Positions 1 to 12,181 of a stretch of 64,000 nt of DNA are shown here, in pieces. A model generated the notes under the pieces. The model saw nothing but the letters and a program-made list of their open reading frames with translations. It made no database searches and had not been told where the DNA came from. The position numbers and the translations under genes are program-made. The stretch's first letter is position 1. Every line of letters begins with the position of its first letter. The DNA is from Delphinus delphis (taxonomy: Eukaryota > Chordata > Mammalia > Artiodactyla > Delphinidae), in NCBI RefSeq assembly GCF_949987515.2, contig NC_082688.1:72730731-72794730 (forward strand). The letters run 5' to 3'.

Positions 1-475
1 AGTGAGGAGAATGGACTAGGGTGCAAGTGAAGGAATATGATAGTGATTAACAACAAGGCTATTTTAATAATCCAGGAGAAATGTTTAGGTAGCATGGACT
101 AGGTGATAAGTTGAAATTGTAAATTGAAATAAGTGGACATTTACTAGAGATAAAAGGAACAGGGCAAGGCAGTTAAAGGGGTGATTGAATAAGAGTAAGA
201 GAAATAAAGGTAGGAGAGCTACTATATTTCTGGCTTGAAAAATTAGTTATTATAATTAGAGAAGCACCAGAATTGGAGGAGGTAAGGGATGCAGAAAACC
301 ATGGATTAAGTTTTGTCCAGGTTGAATCAGAGTTACCTTGGAGAATTTAGGAGTGGAGTTGTCAAACAGGCAATCGAGTATACTGACCAAAAGAGTGATC
401 TTTGGTAGAGAAAACAGTGAAAACAAGTTGAATTCATGAGACTATAGATTGGCAAATGAAATCAGGGCCAAGTGT
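1..475 (-). mobile_element. L2 LINE fragment, antisense
   Basis: Read on the plus strand, this is the reverse complement of the L2 reverse-transcriptase/3' region. Recognisable stretches are 'aatccaggagaaatg' and 'ggagttgtcaaacaggcaatcgag', in the order expected of antisense L2. It is strongly diverged with many small indels, as expected of an element that was active before the mammalian radiation. The left edge runs off the window. Identification rests on remembered consensus, so the exact subfamily (L2a/b/c) is not called. Confidence 0.55.
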
Positions 476-1473
476 GAGGTGGTTTAATATTTAGAAGTAA
501 ACAAATCTGTTAGTTTTTTCGTTTTGTATCTTCATTTTCATTTCAGCATTTCAACAACATAAAATTATTGAGCTACACTAACAAACATTTCTCGCTATTA
601 GTGAATAACCTGTGAAGATCTGTATTCAGCTAAGTAGTAATTATCTCCTAAAATATACCAAAATTTTTCTGACTCGGTGATTTTAATGTTTTATTTTAAT
701 ATTTGTTATCAGTACACTCAGCAGAGATGATTGTCATTTCCTGGAAATAAGTTTTCATAAACCCAAACACCTTTGTTCTGTTCTAAATGTATAATGCCCT
801 CTAGCCTACTCAAGGACATAGCTACAGATCTACTCCTCTCGGTTGCCTACATCATCAGTTTTTTCCCTCTCTACTGGATCAGCATATGTGTAGTTTTGCC
901 CTGGGTCAATTTGGCTAAGCTGTAACTAAGTTTCCCAGAAACCTCTTCTTGTATAGCTCCAGGTTAGAGTTGGCCAAAAGAGAAATTTGCAGGGGATTTG
1001 GAAAGTTCCCCAAACCTTTTTTCTCTGAAGCAGACATTTTTCTCTGAAGGTCATTGGGAACAGATGTGGTGTACTACAGGTGCATAGGTACCAATAGGTT
1101 CTAGATTTTCTTTGATCTCTCTTGTGGTGTGAAACAGACGAAGAGTTTCTGGCAGATTCCAGCTTTCTTCCCTCTCTTCTTGGCATGTTTTCCTGGCTGT
1201 CATCCCTACAGACCAATAGTAACGTCAGGCCCAAAATTATTGCATAAGCTGCAAATTTCATGGTGTCCTCCATTAGCTTTATAATGGTCCCACTCTGACA
1301 CCTGATCATGCTTGGTTTTCCAGATGTCCTCTCAAGCTTCAAATATCTAACCACCTCAGTGTTTCAGGACGTCTGGTTAGTAATTTAATTTCATTTATCT
1401 GACCTTCCAACTCTGCCTTGTGGTTTTTATAGTTACTTCCTGAGCTTCTTCCACAAATGTGTAAAGTGGTATC
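476..1473. other. No recognised gene or repeat
   Basis: About 1 kb of AT-rich sequence with no repeat that I recognise. A minus-strand open frame of 142 codons (1354 to 926) contains a methionine at 1261 followed by a hydrophobic signal-peptide-like stretch (MKFAAYAIILGLTLLLVC). No splice site, poly-A signal or known domain supports it; see findings. Confidence 0.4.
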
Positions 1474-2100
1474 AGGTTTCTCCAGAGAAACAGAACCAAT
1501 ATAATAGGATATATATTATACATATATAATATATATATAATGTATATTAAAATATTATCTATCCTATTAGTTACATTATATGTAAATATGATATTTATAA
1601 TATGTACATGCGAGTATAATTATACATAGATAAATACGTATCCTATTAGTTTTGCTTCTCTGCCACACATACACGTATATATACACTCACACATATTATA
1701 TATATAAATTATTGGAATTGGCTCACATGATTATGGAGGCTGAGAAGTCCCATGATCTGCCTTCTGCAAGCTGGAGAACCAGGAAAGTCAGTGATGTAGT
1801 TCAGCCTGAGTTCCAAGGCCTGGCAGCCAGGAGCACTGATGTCTGAGAGCAGGAGAATATGGATGTCTCAGCTGAAACAAAGAGAGCAAATTCATTCTTC
1901 CTCCACCTTATTGTTCTACTCAGGCGTTCAGCAGATTGGATGATGCCCACCTGCATTGGTGAGGGCAATCTTCTTTACTTAGTCTATCAATCCAAATGCC
2001 AATCTCTTGTGGAAATACTCTCATAGACACACCCAGAAATGTTTTACCAGCTGTCTAGCTATCCCTTAGCTCAGTCAAGTTGACACATAAATGGTCAGTG
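1474..2100 (-). mobile_element. Old L1M-type 3' end, antisense
   Basis: The segment opens with 'ggtttctccagagaaacag' and closes with 'cagtcaagttgacacata', the two ends of a very common mammalian L1M-type 3' region seen in antisense. Internal landmarks are 'ggctcacatgattatggagg', 'tgagaagtccca' and 'ggatgatgcccacctgcat'. An AT-rich expansion (1500-1712) sits close to the LINE's 3' terminus. The family name is from memory; the identity of the repeat itself is secure. Confidence 0.7.
1500..1712. repeat. AT-rich simple repeat expansion
   Basis: Irregular TA/TATAA/TATACA runs, about 85% A+T, interrupt the old L1M-type 3' end where the consensus carries only a short TATATA track. Two copies of 'tatcctattagtt' lie inside (near 1560 and 1640). 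The second continues as an inverted copy of the element's terminal 'cagagaaacagaacc' motif, so the block is partly palindromic. Confidence 0.75.
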
Positions 2101-2254
2101 GTCTTATTCTTAAAATCACTTATTCTATAATACTCTTAATGATTTTGCTTCCCTGTTTGAATCTTGACCGATGCAACATATGATTATTTTGCTCTAATAT
2201 TAAGGTGGAAAAAACCTCATTCTATCAGTTACCACCACATATCAGTGCTTTCCT

Positions 2255-3385
2255 TTGGATCACAATTCCTTGAAAGACTTGTCTATAATTGCTTTCTCCA
2301 AAATCTTGTTTCTTAACCCACTCCAAACTTTCATCTGTATCTCCACAGAATAACCGAGTAAAGGTACAAAATGGTATCCACATTTATATATCAAATGGTC
2401 AATTTGCAGCCCTAGTATTGCTTGAACTATCAGCAGCATTTGGTAAAGTTGATTACTCCCTCCTCCTTGGGACCCTTTCTTCACTTATTTGCTAGGATAT
2501 CACACCTTTTTTTTTTTTTTTTTCTCTTACCTTACTGGTTGCTACCCTATGTCTCCTTTGCTGGGTTCTTCTCTTCTCTATACCCTCTTAATATTTGGTA
2601 TCTTAAGGCTCAATCTTTGGTCCTCTTCTCTGTGGACAGTCATTCCTTTAGTGATCTAATCTTGTCTCATTACTATCTACTTATTGATATGCCCAAATTT
2701 GTATATCCAACCAAGAATATCTTAAAATCCAGACTATTATATCTAAGTGCATATTTAACATATTCACTGAGATATTTAATAATATTTTCAAAATCAACAT
2801 ATCCTAAGCTCCTGTTTGTAACTTATTTGTAACCTTTCCCCAAATTCAGCTTTATCTACAGCCTTCCCCATTTCATGTGATGGCAACACCATCCTTCCTG
2901 TCATTCTGTCCAAAAACTTTTAGTCCTCCTTATTAATCTCTTTCTCTTACGTTCCAAATTACCAGCAAATTGTGTTGACTAAACCATCAAAATATGTGTG
3001 GAATCTGAACACAAACTACATAGGTACTGTCTCTCTGAACCATTATCCATTCACACAAGATCACCAGTACTCCTTCACCTTCTTCAACTATTTACTCAAG
3101 TCCAATTTTTTCTCAATAAAACATACTCTGACAAACGTATCTAATATTGTAACCTACCCCTGCCTCCACCCTGACACTCTAAACCTCCCCCGACAACTAC
3201 TCTACTTTTTCTTTTTATGTAGCATTTATCACTGCTAATACAAAATATAATTTACCTAGTTATTATACTTATTAAGTTCCATTTAAGCAAACTTCATCTG
3301 TTTTGGTCATTGGTGTATGATGCCAAGTGCCTAGGATGGTGCCTGGCTTCTGGTAGGCATTCAACAAAAGTGTGCCATGAGATTT
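2255..3385 (+). mobile_element. L2 LINE, reverse transcriptase to 3' tail
   Basis: Sense-oriented L2. Translation of 2400-2495 gives ALVLLELSAAFGKVDYSLLL, matching the L2/CR1-clade reverse-transcriptase motif (LLDLSAAFDTVDH). After a frameshift and a poly-T interruption near 2507-2523, SFAGFFSSLYPLN and a degenerate 'HSFSDLI' block follow. The 3' end (3325-3370) shows the typical 'gtgcctggcttctggtaggcattcaaca' tail signature in degraded form. Multiple stops and frame changes show that it has been dead for a long time. This accounts for the apparent open frames between 2289 and 3238. Confidence 0.8.
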
Positions 3386-3389
3386 TGTT

Positions 3390-4485
3390 AAAGCCATTCT
3401 CAATTACAGCAGCCTATGGATACTAGCCCAAATATTATTTTCCTGGTATGTAAGAGAATACAATCTTTTTTCTAGGATCTTTTGCTTTATGAGTCATCAT
3501 AAAGCAATCTTCTGTGTAATTTAGGAATGCTTTGATACTGCTTGTTTGCCACTATTATTTATCTTCACCCCAGAAAAATATAGGAGAGTTGAAAATCCCC
3601 TCTGAATATGAGAGAGAGCAATTTAGAATGTACAAAGTGTTGAGTTACAGTTTTTCAATGTCACTCATCTTTCATGCTAATGTCTGTTGCAGGTAACCAT
3701 CATAATTTTTTCTTTAGTTTTTATTCCTTTCATTTTTAAGCTAAAGTACTTTACCATTCCACTCTTCATTGTCAAATTGTGTCTCTCTGGCATTGTAAAT
3801 ACTTTTGATATATAATACACTTTCTTGCCATTCTCTTGCTTGACATTCCAGTAATGGAATGAACCCTCTAGGTTCTGGTTAGCCCACCAGGTTATGACCT
3901 CCTCTCAGTGTAAGCACTCTTAATTTTCTTAACCGTATGCCATATACCACATATTTGTGCTTTACCACTTCAGTCAATGCATAACATGTCTCCCAATGTA
4001 GAGAAAATTGTGATCTGTGCTATATTAGATCTAGAAAATATATAGCTGTATATTTGAGTTAAATATCTGTGACCTATTTTACCTAAAGCAAAACTAGCTA
4101 GGCCATTTTAATGTTTCTAGATTTTTGTATGGTAAGAGAAGGGCAATGTAAAAGAGGGAATTGTAGTCATTCAAACTGAAATGACAAAGTGGGAATATTT
4201 AGAATGTTTCATAAGCATGATTTACATGGCAAGTACTTCCTAAATGATAATTATAAAAATGGGGGTAGAAACTATTACAACAGACCAATCTTGGAGGGTA
4301 AGTGTAAAAAAAAAAAAAAAACTAATTGTACTAGACACAGGCCATAATAATTATATATTGGGCTTTTCTTATAGTTTCACGTTTTTAGTGGACCACTTTT
4401 TTTCTTTTTTGTCTTAACAATGGCTGGGTTTTTCGTACATTGTATAATTCAGCCATGCCAAGTTACTCTTGGTTCATCCAGTATA
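3390..4485. other. No recognised gene or repeat
   Basis: AT-rich unique-looking sequence with only short homopolymer runs (a poly-A run at 4306-4320). I see no open frame longer than a few dozen codons and no repeat that I can name. Confidence 0.4.
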
Positions 4486-4489
4486 CCAG

Positions 4490-4775
4490 GCAGTTTCATG
4501 CCAGACATTGTTCTTACTCCCTGAAATATCCTCTCTGACTCTGACCACAGTTGCCCCCACTGTGATATTTTTAAGCACTTATTACTCTTTTTAAACTTAG
4601 CTCAAGTGTTGCCTCTCTTTCCTAAATCTTACCTGGATAAATTGACTGCTTTTTCTTTTGAAAATCCAGCGTAATGAATTATACCATAACAGCCACACAA
4701 GAGCATGCAACTTATTTATATACACGTTCTTTCCTCCTACTAGACTAAGTCTTTTAAAAAAAATGATACTTTCTT
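4490..4775 (+). mobile_element. Possible L2 3' fragment
   Basis: Weak resemblance to the L2 3' region. A 'cctgaaatatcctctctgac' block is followed by 'agctcaagtgttgcctctct' and a 'ctactagactaagtctttt' block, in the same order as in L2. Divergence is high and no 3' tail is visible. This could be chance. Confidence 0.35.
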
Positions 4776-5540
4776 AGCCATCCTAATATGTCTAGAATAT
4801 CACATACTGAGGATATGTGGTAGTTATGTAATTAATTTTTCAGGCTACTGTAATAATGGCTAAATGGGGAAACTGAAATAATAAGATAAGGAATTAGTTG
4901 AACAATTCTGGGTGGCATAGAGCAGACTAGATGTGATCAATATAATTATCTCTGACTTTCATTAAATTATATAAATAAGCAAAAAACGGTAGCAGCGAAT
5001 TAAACTAAATCAAATGATCTATTTAAAAAGAAGATAGGGGAACCATGTTGTTTCATCACTATGTTCTGAGGTCTGGAAAAACCCAAGGTGCAGAGGAACT
5101 ATACCTGATAAACTAGGCAAACTTTTAAGTCAATGGAAACTAACTTTGGTTAGAACCAAGATTTCTAGTCCATTATCATTATCATCGGCAGCTCATCTCT
5201 TTCTGTATCCATTCAGAGACCAACTTTCCAGAACATAAAGTATAGAAAAGGGCATAGGTGAAAGCTTGTTGGGCATTTGGATGCTTAATCACATGTGGAA
5301 AAGCTTCAGAAACAGATGGGACAGAAGAGGCCTGGGATTACGTGTGCTCCGAAAGGTCTTCGTGCTTTCTACTGCGGAGAAATGAAGCAACTGTACCTTA
5401 CTCTTTAACTTAGTCAGAGAAACTGCCATTTTGAGCAAGAAAAGATCTTATTTTAGTCCTGTGGACCCAGAGTTGATGAATGTTTGTTAGGTTTCACAAA
5501 CTGCAATAAATTCAGTGTAGAACACCCTGATGTCCCGATG
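4776..5540. other. No recognised gene or repeat
   Basis: AT-rich sequence without an extended open frame or a repeat signature that I can name. Confidence 0.35.
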
Positions 5541-7160
5541 AGAAATGAGATGGGGAAGCTGTTGGAATGTCTCCCACATGGAGAATAAAGTGGACAAATG
5601 ACACTTCGTGCACGCTGTTGCCATCAGACCTCAGACTGATAAAGATTTTGCCCATTCAGAAGGGTGGGGTCAGAGCCCAGGAAAGGAATAGGAAAAAAAA
5701 TACAGTAACAAGGGAAAGAGAACATTTCCCTGAAGACATAGAGGGAAAAAAAAAGCAAATATCTGAAAATGACTTTTTATGAGAAGCAGATGGAGACTTT
5801 AGGAGACATCTGCCTGGTGACATCTAAAATATGGAGTAGACAGGAATCATGGATGAGAAGTGACTTGAGCATCAGTATATAAATCTTCACTCTCTTTTCC
5901 AGATCACCATCAAATGAACAGAAGAATATAAAAACAGAAGGAAAATTTAGCATTTTTGATGGAAAATATGGGAGGATGCCATCCATATGCCAGAAAAATC
6001 AAGGATAGAACATTAAATGAAGGCAGTGGGGAATTCCTTACAAACGTCTTCCAGAGAAAGTAGTATGGGTTTATAAGAACTAAACAAAGATGATCAAGAA
6101 AGAAACAAATACTTCCTTAGTCTGTTATATCAAGGCTATAATTGAAGACATATTTGGAGAGCAACATGTAAGAAATGATTTACTGATACAGAAAAATTGA
6201 ATTCAGAATCAGGTTGCTTAGGAAAATCAAGAGTAGCCATGTCTGTTTTAAACAGAATGATTGCAGGGTATTTTCATATTTGGAAGGAGTAGTAGTGGGA
6301 GACAGCAGTCCCAGAAAGATGGATGGTAACACCATGTGGAATATGGAAAATAGACCCCAGAAAAATAATTTTAAAAGTTAGCTTCTCTCACAGGAGATTC
6401 AATAGTGACAATATGACTATTATGGCTCTAAATTAGGCAGGCAGTTAGATTGCAAAAGAGATAATATAAACTTTCATGAAACCAGTTTTCAGCCTGAGAT
6501 CTAAGAGTTTTAAATAGTTTCCAAGAAAACTCTAAGATGATAAAAGTAAAAGTAGTTTGTAACTACTGGTCTAGAATGTGCCGCCTTTTCAATTACGTGT
6601 AAAAGTAAAACAAACCCTAAAAAGAATCTTCCATATAAAAGAAGATAAATGTAACACTGAAGGTAGGGAAAGACAGTAATTTTAAGAAAAGAAATACTGG
6701 AGTGAAATATTTTTAAAAATTCATGTAAAGCCCTTATAAAAGTCAAAGGAATATGGGCTCTGAAGAACTCAGACCCAGTAGTTGATTCTGCTACTGTGGG
6801 AAAAACACAGTAGCAGAATGAACTACTGAAATAGAAACAATAAAGAACAGAAATTCTGATGAGTTTCATGTGGAAAAGCTTAAGCAGCTTTGATAAGATG
6901 CTTATGGAAAGGAATGAAATAAACAGAGGAGAGATTGGAAAAGGACAGTCAATAAAGACCCAAAATATGAATTATTATTTTGAAGAGCAGGCCAAAACAA
7001 AATTAACAGAAATAATATAGAAAGATGTACTAAAAGAAAACTTTTCAGAGATTAAAACAAACAAAGCATAAAACCCTTGGCCCTGAATTTGAAAGCAGTC
7101 ATCATAGGGCAAGCAATATTAATTTTTAAAAAGATACTTAAACTTTGACCTATTTTGCTG
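5541..7160 (+). mobile_element. Probable L1ME/HAL1 5' portion, highly decayed
   Basis: A-rich plus-strand sequence with phrases typical of ancient L1/HAL1 5' and ORF1 regions: 'ggaatgtctcccacatggag' (5563-5582), 'gagaagtgacttgagcatca' (about 5855), 'cagatcaccatcaaatgaac', 'cagaaaaatcaaggatagaa', and the A-rich run 6900-7100 with a 'gagattaaaacaaacaaa' block. It lies in the same orientation upstream of a recognisable L1 ORF2 (8180 onward), so the two may be one element. No open ORF1 survives. Confidence 0.45.
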
Positions 7161-7799
7161 AAAAGGGTAGATTTCTGGCTATTAAAAAATCATATTCATC
7201 CGGGCAGGAAAAAAAAAAATCAACCAAGGAAGGAAAATCAGAGTTGCAGATTTGGTCTAATAACAATTTTGAGCTGTGAGTGGTAACAATAATATGTACA
7301 TAACTAAAGGAATAGGACTATCAACAGCAACAAAAATATATAATTAAATTGTTATTTACATGTTAAAACATAAGGACATTTATAAACCATCTAAGCCACT
7401 TTCTTTAAATGTTTATAGGTACATCATTACCTACTGAAAAACTAAATGAAGATAAAGAATTAGGTTGAATTGTTGCAATTATGGTTTATCTAACCTGTTG
7501 CCCATATTACAAATAATTATAATGGAAGAGGAAGATATTATAAAAATAAAATAATACTAATAGTAAATGGTTTAAAAATTCAGTTTATATTCTCTCTTTC
7601 TTCCAAAAAAGGAAGGCATAACAGTAGAGAGTAGGGTGGGCAGAATTTAAATATGTGCCCTTCATCTTTTGGTTATATTCTGGTAAATCTGAAGTGGGTG
7701 CTTTATTGTTGATGGTGACAATTGGAAATGTACACAGTCAAGTATTTTAAAATATTGTTGGTAGATATTTTTAGAATTAAGGGTAAGATATATACATTT
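7161..7799. other. No recognised gene or repeat
   Basis: AT-rich sequence between the probable L1/HAL1 5' portion and a GC-richer block. It may be unrecognised LINE-derived sequence. Confidence 0.3.
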
Positions 7800-8180
7800 T
7801 ATATTAGTAGAGTGAAATGTGGGGCACCCTCCATAATCCTGTGTAGCAGATACTGTATGCCCCGTATTCCCCTGCCCTACTGCTGGGTTCACCTTGTCTG
7901 CAGTGGGTAGTCCCCACACATACAGCTTTCCACCCCAATTACCCCTGTGGTGTCTCTTCAGTGGAACAATTCTGAGGTCCTTCTGTATGTTCCTCAGAGG
8001 ATTTTCAGTGGCATTGAGCCTCATTTGCTGACACAGGTACTGCCTGAATTCATGTAACTCTTATTGCCTTAAAAAAAAAATTGTCCCCAGTCTCACTTTC
8101 TCACTTGTACTTCCTTTGATCACCTCTCAAATAAACTCAACTCAGGGATACCTAGGAGGAATCCAAACTAAAACACGGGA
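7800..8180 (+). mobile_element. Possible LTR-like repeat end
   Basis: A GC-richer block in AT-rich surroundings contains 'gtggggcaccctccataatc', 'ctgctgggttcaccttgtct' and ends with 'gatcacctctcaaataaact', reminiscent of the 3' part of a mammalian LTR or related retroelement. I cannot name the family. A minus-strand open frame of 120 codons across it (8024-7662) is most likely incidental. Confidence 0.3.
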
Positions 8181-10920
8181 AATAAAAGATATAAATCAAG
8201 AATGCACTAAAAGAAAAGAAAAGAAAATATGATGAAAGAAAAATACATGTACTTACCTTGACAAAGAATATGAATATGTTAAATTCTCCAACTGAAAATA
8301 AGACTTTCAGATTGGATCGAATTGTATACTGGCTGCGAGATACAGAACTAAAACCAATTGACCAAGTTAGCTTAAAGATAAAAGAATGGGAAAATTATTG
8401 GTCAAATACAAGGCAAAATAAAAAATATGATATCAACAATAGGGTGTTCAGGTAAAACATAAAATGGATCATCTTATATAAAGGTTATCTTTTAAATGTA
8501 AAAGTTTTATATCAAACACTAATTCATCACTTTTAACAGTTTACTACTATCATGAGAAAAACAACTATTAATTATACAATATTAATCAACACAGTGAAGG
8601 AGAGAATAATTAGTATAAGAGCAGGACAAAAAAATTAAAAAGGAAAACAATAGAAATTTAACCTAAGCGTGAGTTCTTGGGAAGAAAAGAAACTCTCCCT
8701 AATCATTTCAAGAATATAGATAAAACACATATATGTAATATTAGGGAAGAGGAAAAGAAAAGGAATTTTACTACAGATACAGGGGTGATTTAAAAATATA
8801 TATGAGGTCATTAGCACACAATTCAAAAATCTTGCTATAATAGGCTATAATTTTATAGGAAATACAAGTAACCAAACTTCTCTCAAAAAGAAGGTGTGAA
8901 GCCTTAGCAGAATAATAAGGTAAATAAAAAATTAAGAAATTATCAGGAAAATATCTCCAAGCAAGTTCTAGGTCAACATCTTTCTTTTGCTGATATTTTT
9001 TATTTAACTGCCTGGATGAGTACCATATTCTCTTAAATCTAGATATTTTAAAAACATGAAGTTCTTTCAAATTTAACAGTAACTGGCAATGCCTCAGTCT
9101 ATCTGAACTGTTTGACAGGAAAGTAAAAAATCATGTAAAGCTTTAAAGTTAATTGAAAGAAACTACCATGATCATAATCCCAAAATTTGACAAGAGAAAT
9201 TAAAAGTAAAAATTACCGACTCATTTGACACGTTTTGTAACACATTGATCAACAGCATTTTGACCTTTGAATGTTTTAAGAATATAATAATAGTCTTATA
9301 TCCATCAATCTATTAAGCTTTAATAACATTAAAAGGTAAAAGGAGAAATATTTATCATTACTTAAGAGTCCAAAGGACATTTAGGAAAATTCAATATTTA
9401 TCTCACTAAACATAAAATCTCTTAAGAAACTAGGGATACAAGGATATTTTCTCAATATGACACATCATCTCTTTGTCAAACCTTCAGCCAAGAGATATTT
9501 AATAATGAAACACTAAGACCACTAAATCAAGTTTATGACAAAGATTCCTGCTATTACAATTATTGTATAATATTGTTTAACTTAATAAAATAGGAAAAGC
9601 ATGAGTAAATATTGGGAAAATGAAGGTAAAATTACCATTATTAGAAGATAATTTGATTATTATCTGGAAACTGGAAAAAATTGAACAGTTAGTACAAAAA
9701 AGGTTTTTAGAGTTTCCTGAGAATAAAATGAATATATAAGAATTCATAACTTTTCCACATAGCATACTGTGATCCGACAAATAAGAATTTGAACTTCAAT
9801 TCTAGGATAATTTGTGAACAGTAACTTCATTCTTTAAACTTGTATTTTTTCCCTGCTAAAAATTATAGCAATGATGCTTAGCAAGGATTGTGAGATGAAT
9901 AAATTAGTACCTGTTATGCACATAGCAAAATGTAAATGCTCAATTAATAGTACCTATATTATAGATTGAGTAATATAATTTTAGGTATATATCTGATAAA
10001 AGATACATGGGAGTAGGACAAAAGCATGATTTATCTCATCTAAATCACTGTAGATCACTAAAACAAAAAAGTACAGAATTTAATCATAGCAGAAAAAAGC
10101 AGATAGACTAAAAATCAACAATAAAAATACAACCAAGATACTAACAAATGTGTTCAATTGTCCCAAGATACTGTGTACTTATGGCACTTACCTTCTAGTC
10201 CCCCTTCAAAAGACAGTATTACCTGAATTGTGAAACACTACAGTATTTGCCATTAACGTCAGAAACAAGTTAAACATTCTTACCTATATACCCTTTGTTA
10301 AATGTTACTCTGGAAATTCTAGCAATCCATATGGAAATACGACATAAACTTAGGATGGTACCACATGTTGCTTAATGTGTATGGTATAATTGCATACAAT
10401 AAAATAAAAGAAAATAAAGAGAGGGACTATTAGAACAAAAGTAACTAGAAGGAATAAATTTATAAACACTCTAAAAATACAATAATAATAAACTCCTGTT
10501 CATAATAACATAAAGATTTATTTGTTACTTATGTGAGGAAAATTACAAACTAAAATCATTAATGAAGGACTACAAACAAGACTTGAATACGTAGAAAAAC
10601 GTCATCTTTTGAATAGAAAGACTGAGTTGAACAATGTGAGCACTTCCTAAATTAAGAGGTTAACATATTCAAATAAAAATCCAAACGTAATTTATTTTGG
10701 AACCTGATAAAGGTTCCTATTGTTTATTTAGAAGTACAGAAAGTTGAAAACAGCTAAAAAGTTTGGGGAGAAGTAGCATAATAGATAAATTTTGCTAATA
10801 ATTTAAAGTATAATAATTAAAGACAGGATAGTACAATTCTAAGAAAAAACTCAGACTGTTTAATATATGAATATAAATGCCATCAAAGTAATGAGAATAT
10901 CTGAAAATATGTAGTTAGGT
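8181..10920 (+). mobile_element. Ancient L1 (L1M) ORF2 remnant
   Basis: Sense L1 ORF2 in the expected order but shattered by stops and indels. The endonuclease-side block at 8285-8450 contains 'tccaactgaaaataagactt' and 'gagatacagaactaaaacca'. The reverse-transcriptase block at 9375-9600 contains 'aggaaaattcaatatttatc' and 'tctcaatatgacacatcatc'. The downstream block at 10300-10880 contains 'ctctggaaattctagcaatc' and 'gaaggactacaaacaagac'. The order and spacing fit one long element. Divergence suggests an insertion before placental orders split. Confidence 0.7.
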
Positions 10921-10959
10921 CATCACCTTAGAATATAAACAGGAGTATATTTCAGATAA

Positions 10960-11440
10960 AGAGAGAAAAACATGAAAAAAGAATACAAGGACCCCAGATG
11001 GTGGTACTCTTTGGTACCAGGAAGGGTGGTACTATGAACCAGTGATATGTGGTTGCCTGCAAACTTGTCTCCACCTTCCCAGAGCTCTTGGTAGCCAGTG
11101 GGGCCAAGGCCCAGAAGACCTTGAAGGGAGGCCATTAGGAAGGATTCACTTGGGTTTCACGTGCATTTGCTGTCCATCAGCACAAAGTCAGGCATGTTGT
11201 ATTGATAGTACCGAGTGGTAGACATCTCAATCTTTTAGGCAGGGGGGAAATGTGGAGTTCTTGTGTGTTGGAGCTTATTGCTTCTTCTCAACAGGGTGAG
11301 CCATGGACAGAGTGGGAATTCATTTTCCAGCATTGTGTACATAAAGATTTGGCTTAGAATAAAATGCAGTCAAACTAATGATAAAGATTGCATTAAATCC
11401 CAAATAAAAACATAAGCTAAAACAAAAATAGAAAACACTT
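10960..11440. other. Unassigned GC-richer block inside old LINE
   Basis: Lies between the L1 ORF2 remnant and the L1ME/HAL1-type 3' end. It is clearly less AT-rich than its flanks. On the minus strand a reading frame runs from an ATG at about 11227 to about 10925 with a single in-frame TGA. The peptide after the stop includes GLGPTGYQELWEGGDKFAGN. I do not recognise it. It may be part of the LINE that I failed to match or a short decayed retrocopy. Confidence 0.3.
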
Positions 11441-12110
11441 CCCAGAACTGAAGGGCATCCTTGCATTTCTAGGACTTGAAGGGCCAGCCAAATGCCTAGC
11501 ACAGTGAAGATCCAAACAAGTTTCATCGTTGTGAATTCTTAGAAAACCAGAAATAAACAGAAGGTCCCAAAAGATTCTAGAGAAAAATCTATCTAGCGAT
11601 CAGACAAACAAAATAGAGTTTCATATAAAGGATTAAAGTCACGGTGACATTGGGCTTCTCAATGGTAAAATTGGAAACTGGAAGACAATGAACCAATGTC
11701 TTTAAAAACTGAAAATTTTAATGTGAATTCCCTGGAACTGGCCCAAGAAATAGGGGTCTAACAAAGGAGAAGGGAAGGGAATTTGTAATATCCTGAGGGC
11801 GACTCCCAGGATAATGGCTGGAAAGAAAGCAGTTCTGACTGGATGTGGGAAGACTCCAGGGTGGATGCTTCAAGAAGGGAAAAATATTCCCAAGGTATGT
11901 GACTAAATGTAAATAAGTCTCAGTGTTCTGTTTGAGAGTTTGGGGATAAATTGGAGACAAGTACATAGAAAACTAAGGAAACAGAAAACAAGACGGGTAT
12001 TTCCAAGAGAAATAGGAACTTTATAAGAAGATGAATATGCACCTAGTGTACCTTGTAGCTCACCAATAAATTTTATTCCCATAGTTATATTAGTGTGGAT
12101 ATCAAATACT
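11441..12110 (+). mobile_element. L1ME/HAL1-type 3' region
   Basis: Matches a well-known ancient LINE segment: 'cagaactgaagggcatcctt', 'ttgaagggccagccaaatgc', 'aggtcccaaaagattctag', 'cttctcaatggtaaaattgg', 'agactccagggtggatgctt' and 'tggagacaagtacatagaaa'. The same series, differently decayed, recurs at 61700-62350. A minus-strand peptide starting MKLVWIFTVLGIWLAL at 11526 is antisense to this repeat and is therefore not a gene. Confidence 0.7.
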
Positions 12111-12181
12111 GATTTAAAAAAAAAACATGAAAAAGCCATATAACTCTACTGGGAAGGTGGGGATGGGAAGTGTGTATGTTA

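Noticed and set aside
2289..2832. Overlapping plus-strand open frames
   Set aside because: They are frame-shifted fragments of an L2 reverse transcriptase, not a gene.
7662..8024. 120-codon minus-strand open frame
   Set aside because: It overlaps a probable old LTR-like repeat, shows no domain that I recognise and has no supporting signals.
11320..11526. Minus-strand signal-peptide-like open frame (MKLVWIFTVLGIWLAL...)
   Set aside because: It is exactly antisense to a recognisable L1ME/HAL1-type 3' segment (cagaactgaagggcatcctt, ttgaagggccagccaaatgc), so the hydrophobic start is an accident of repeat sequence.
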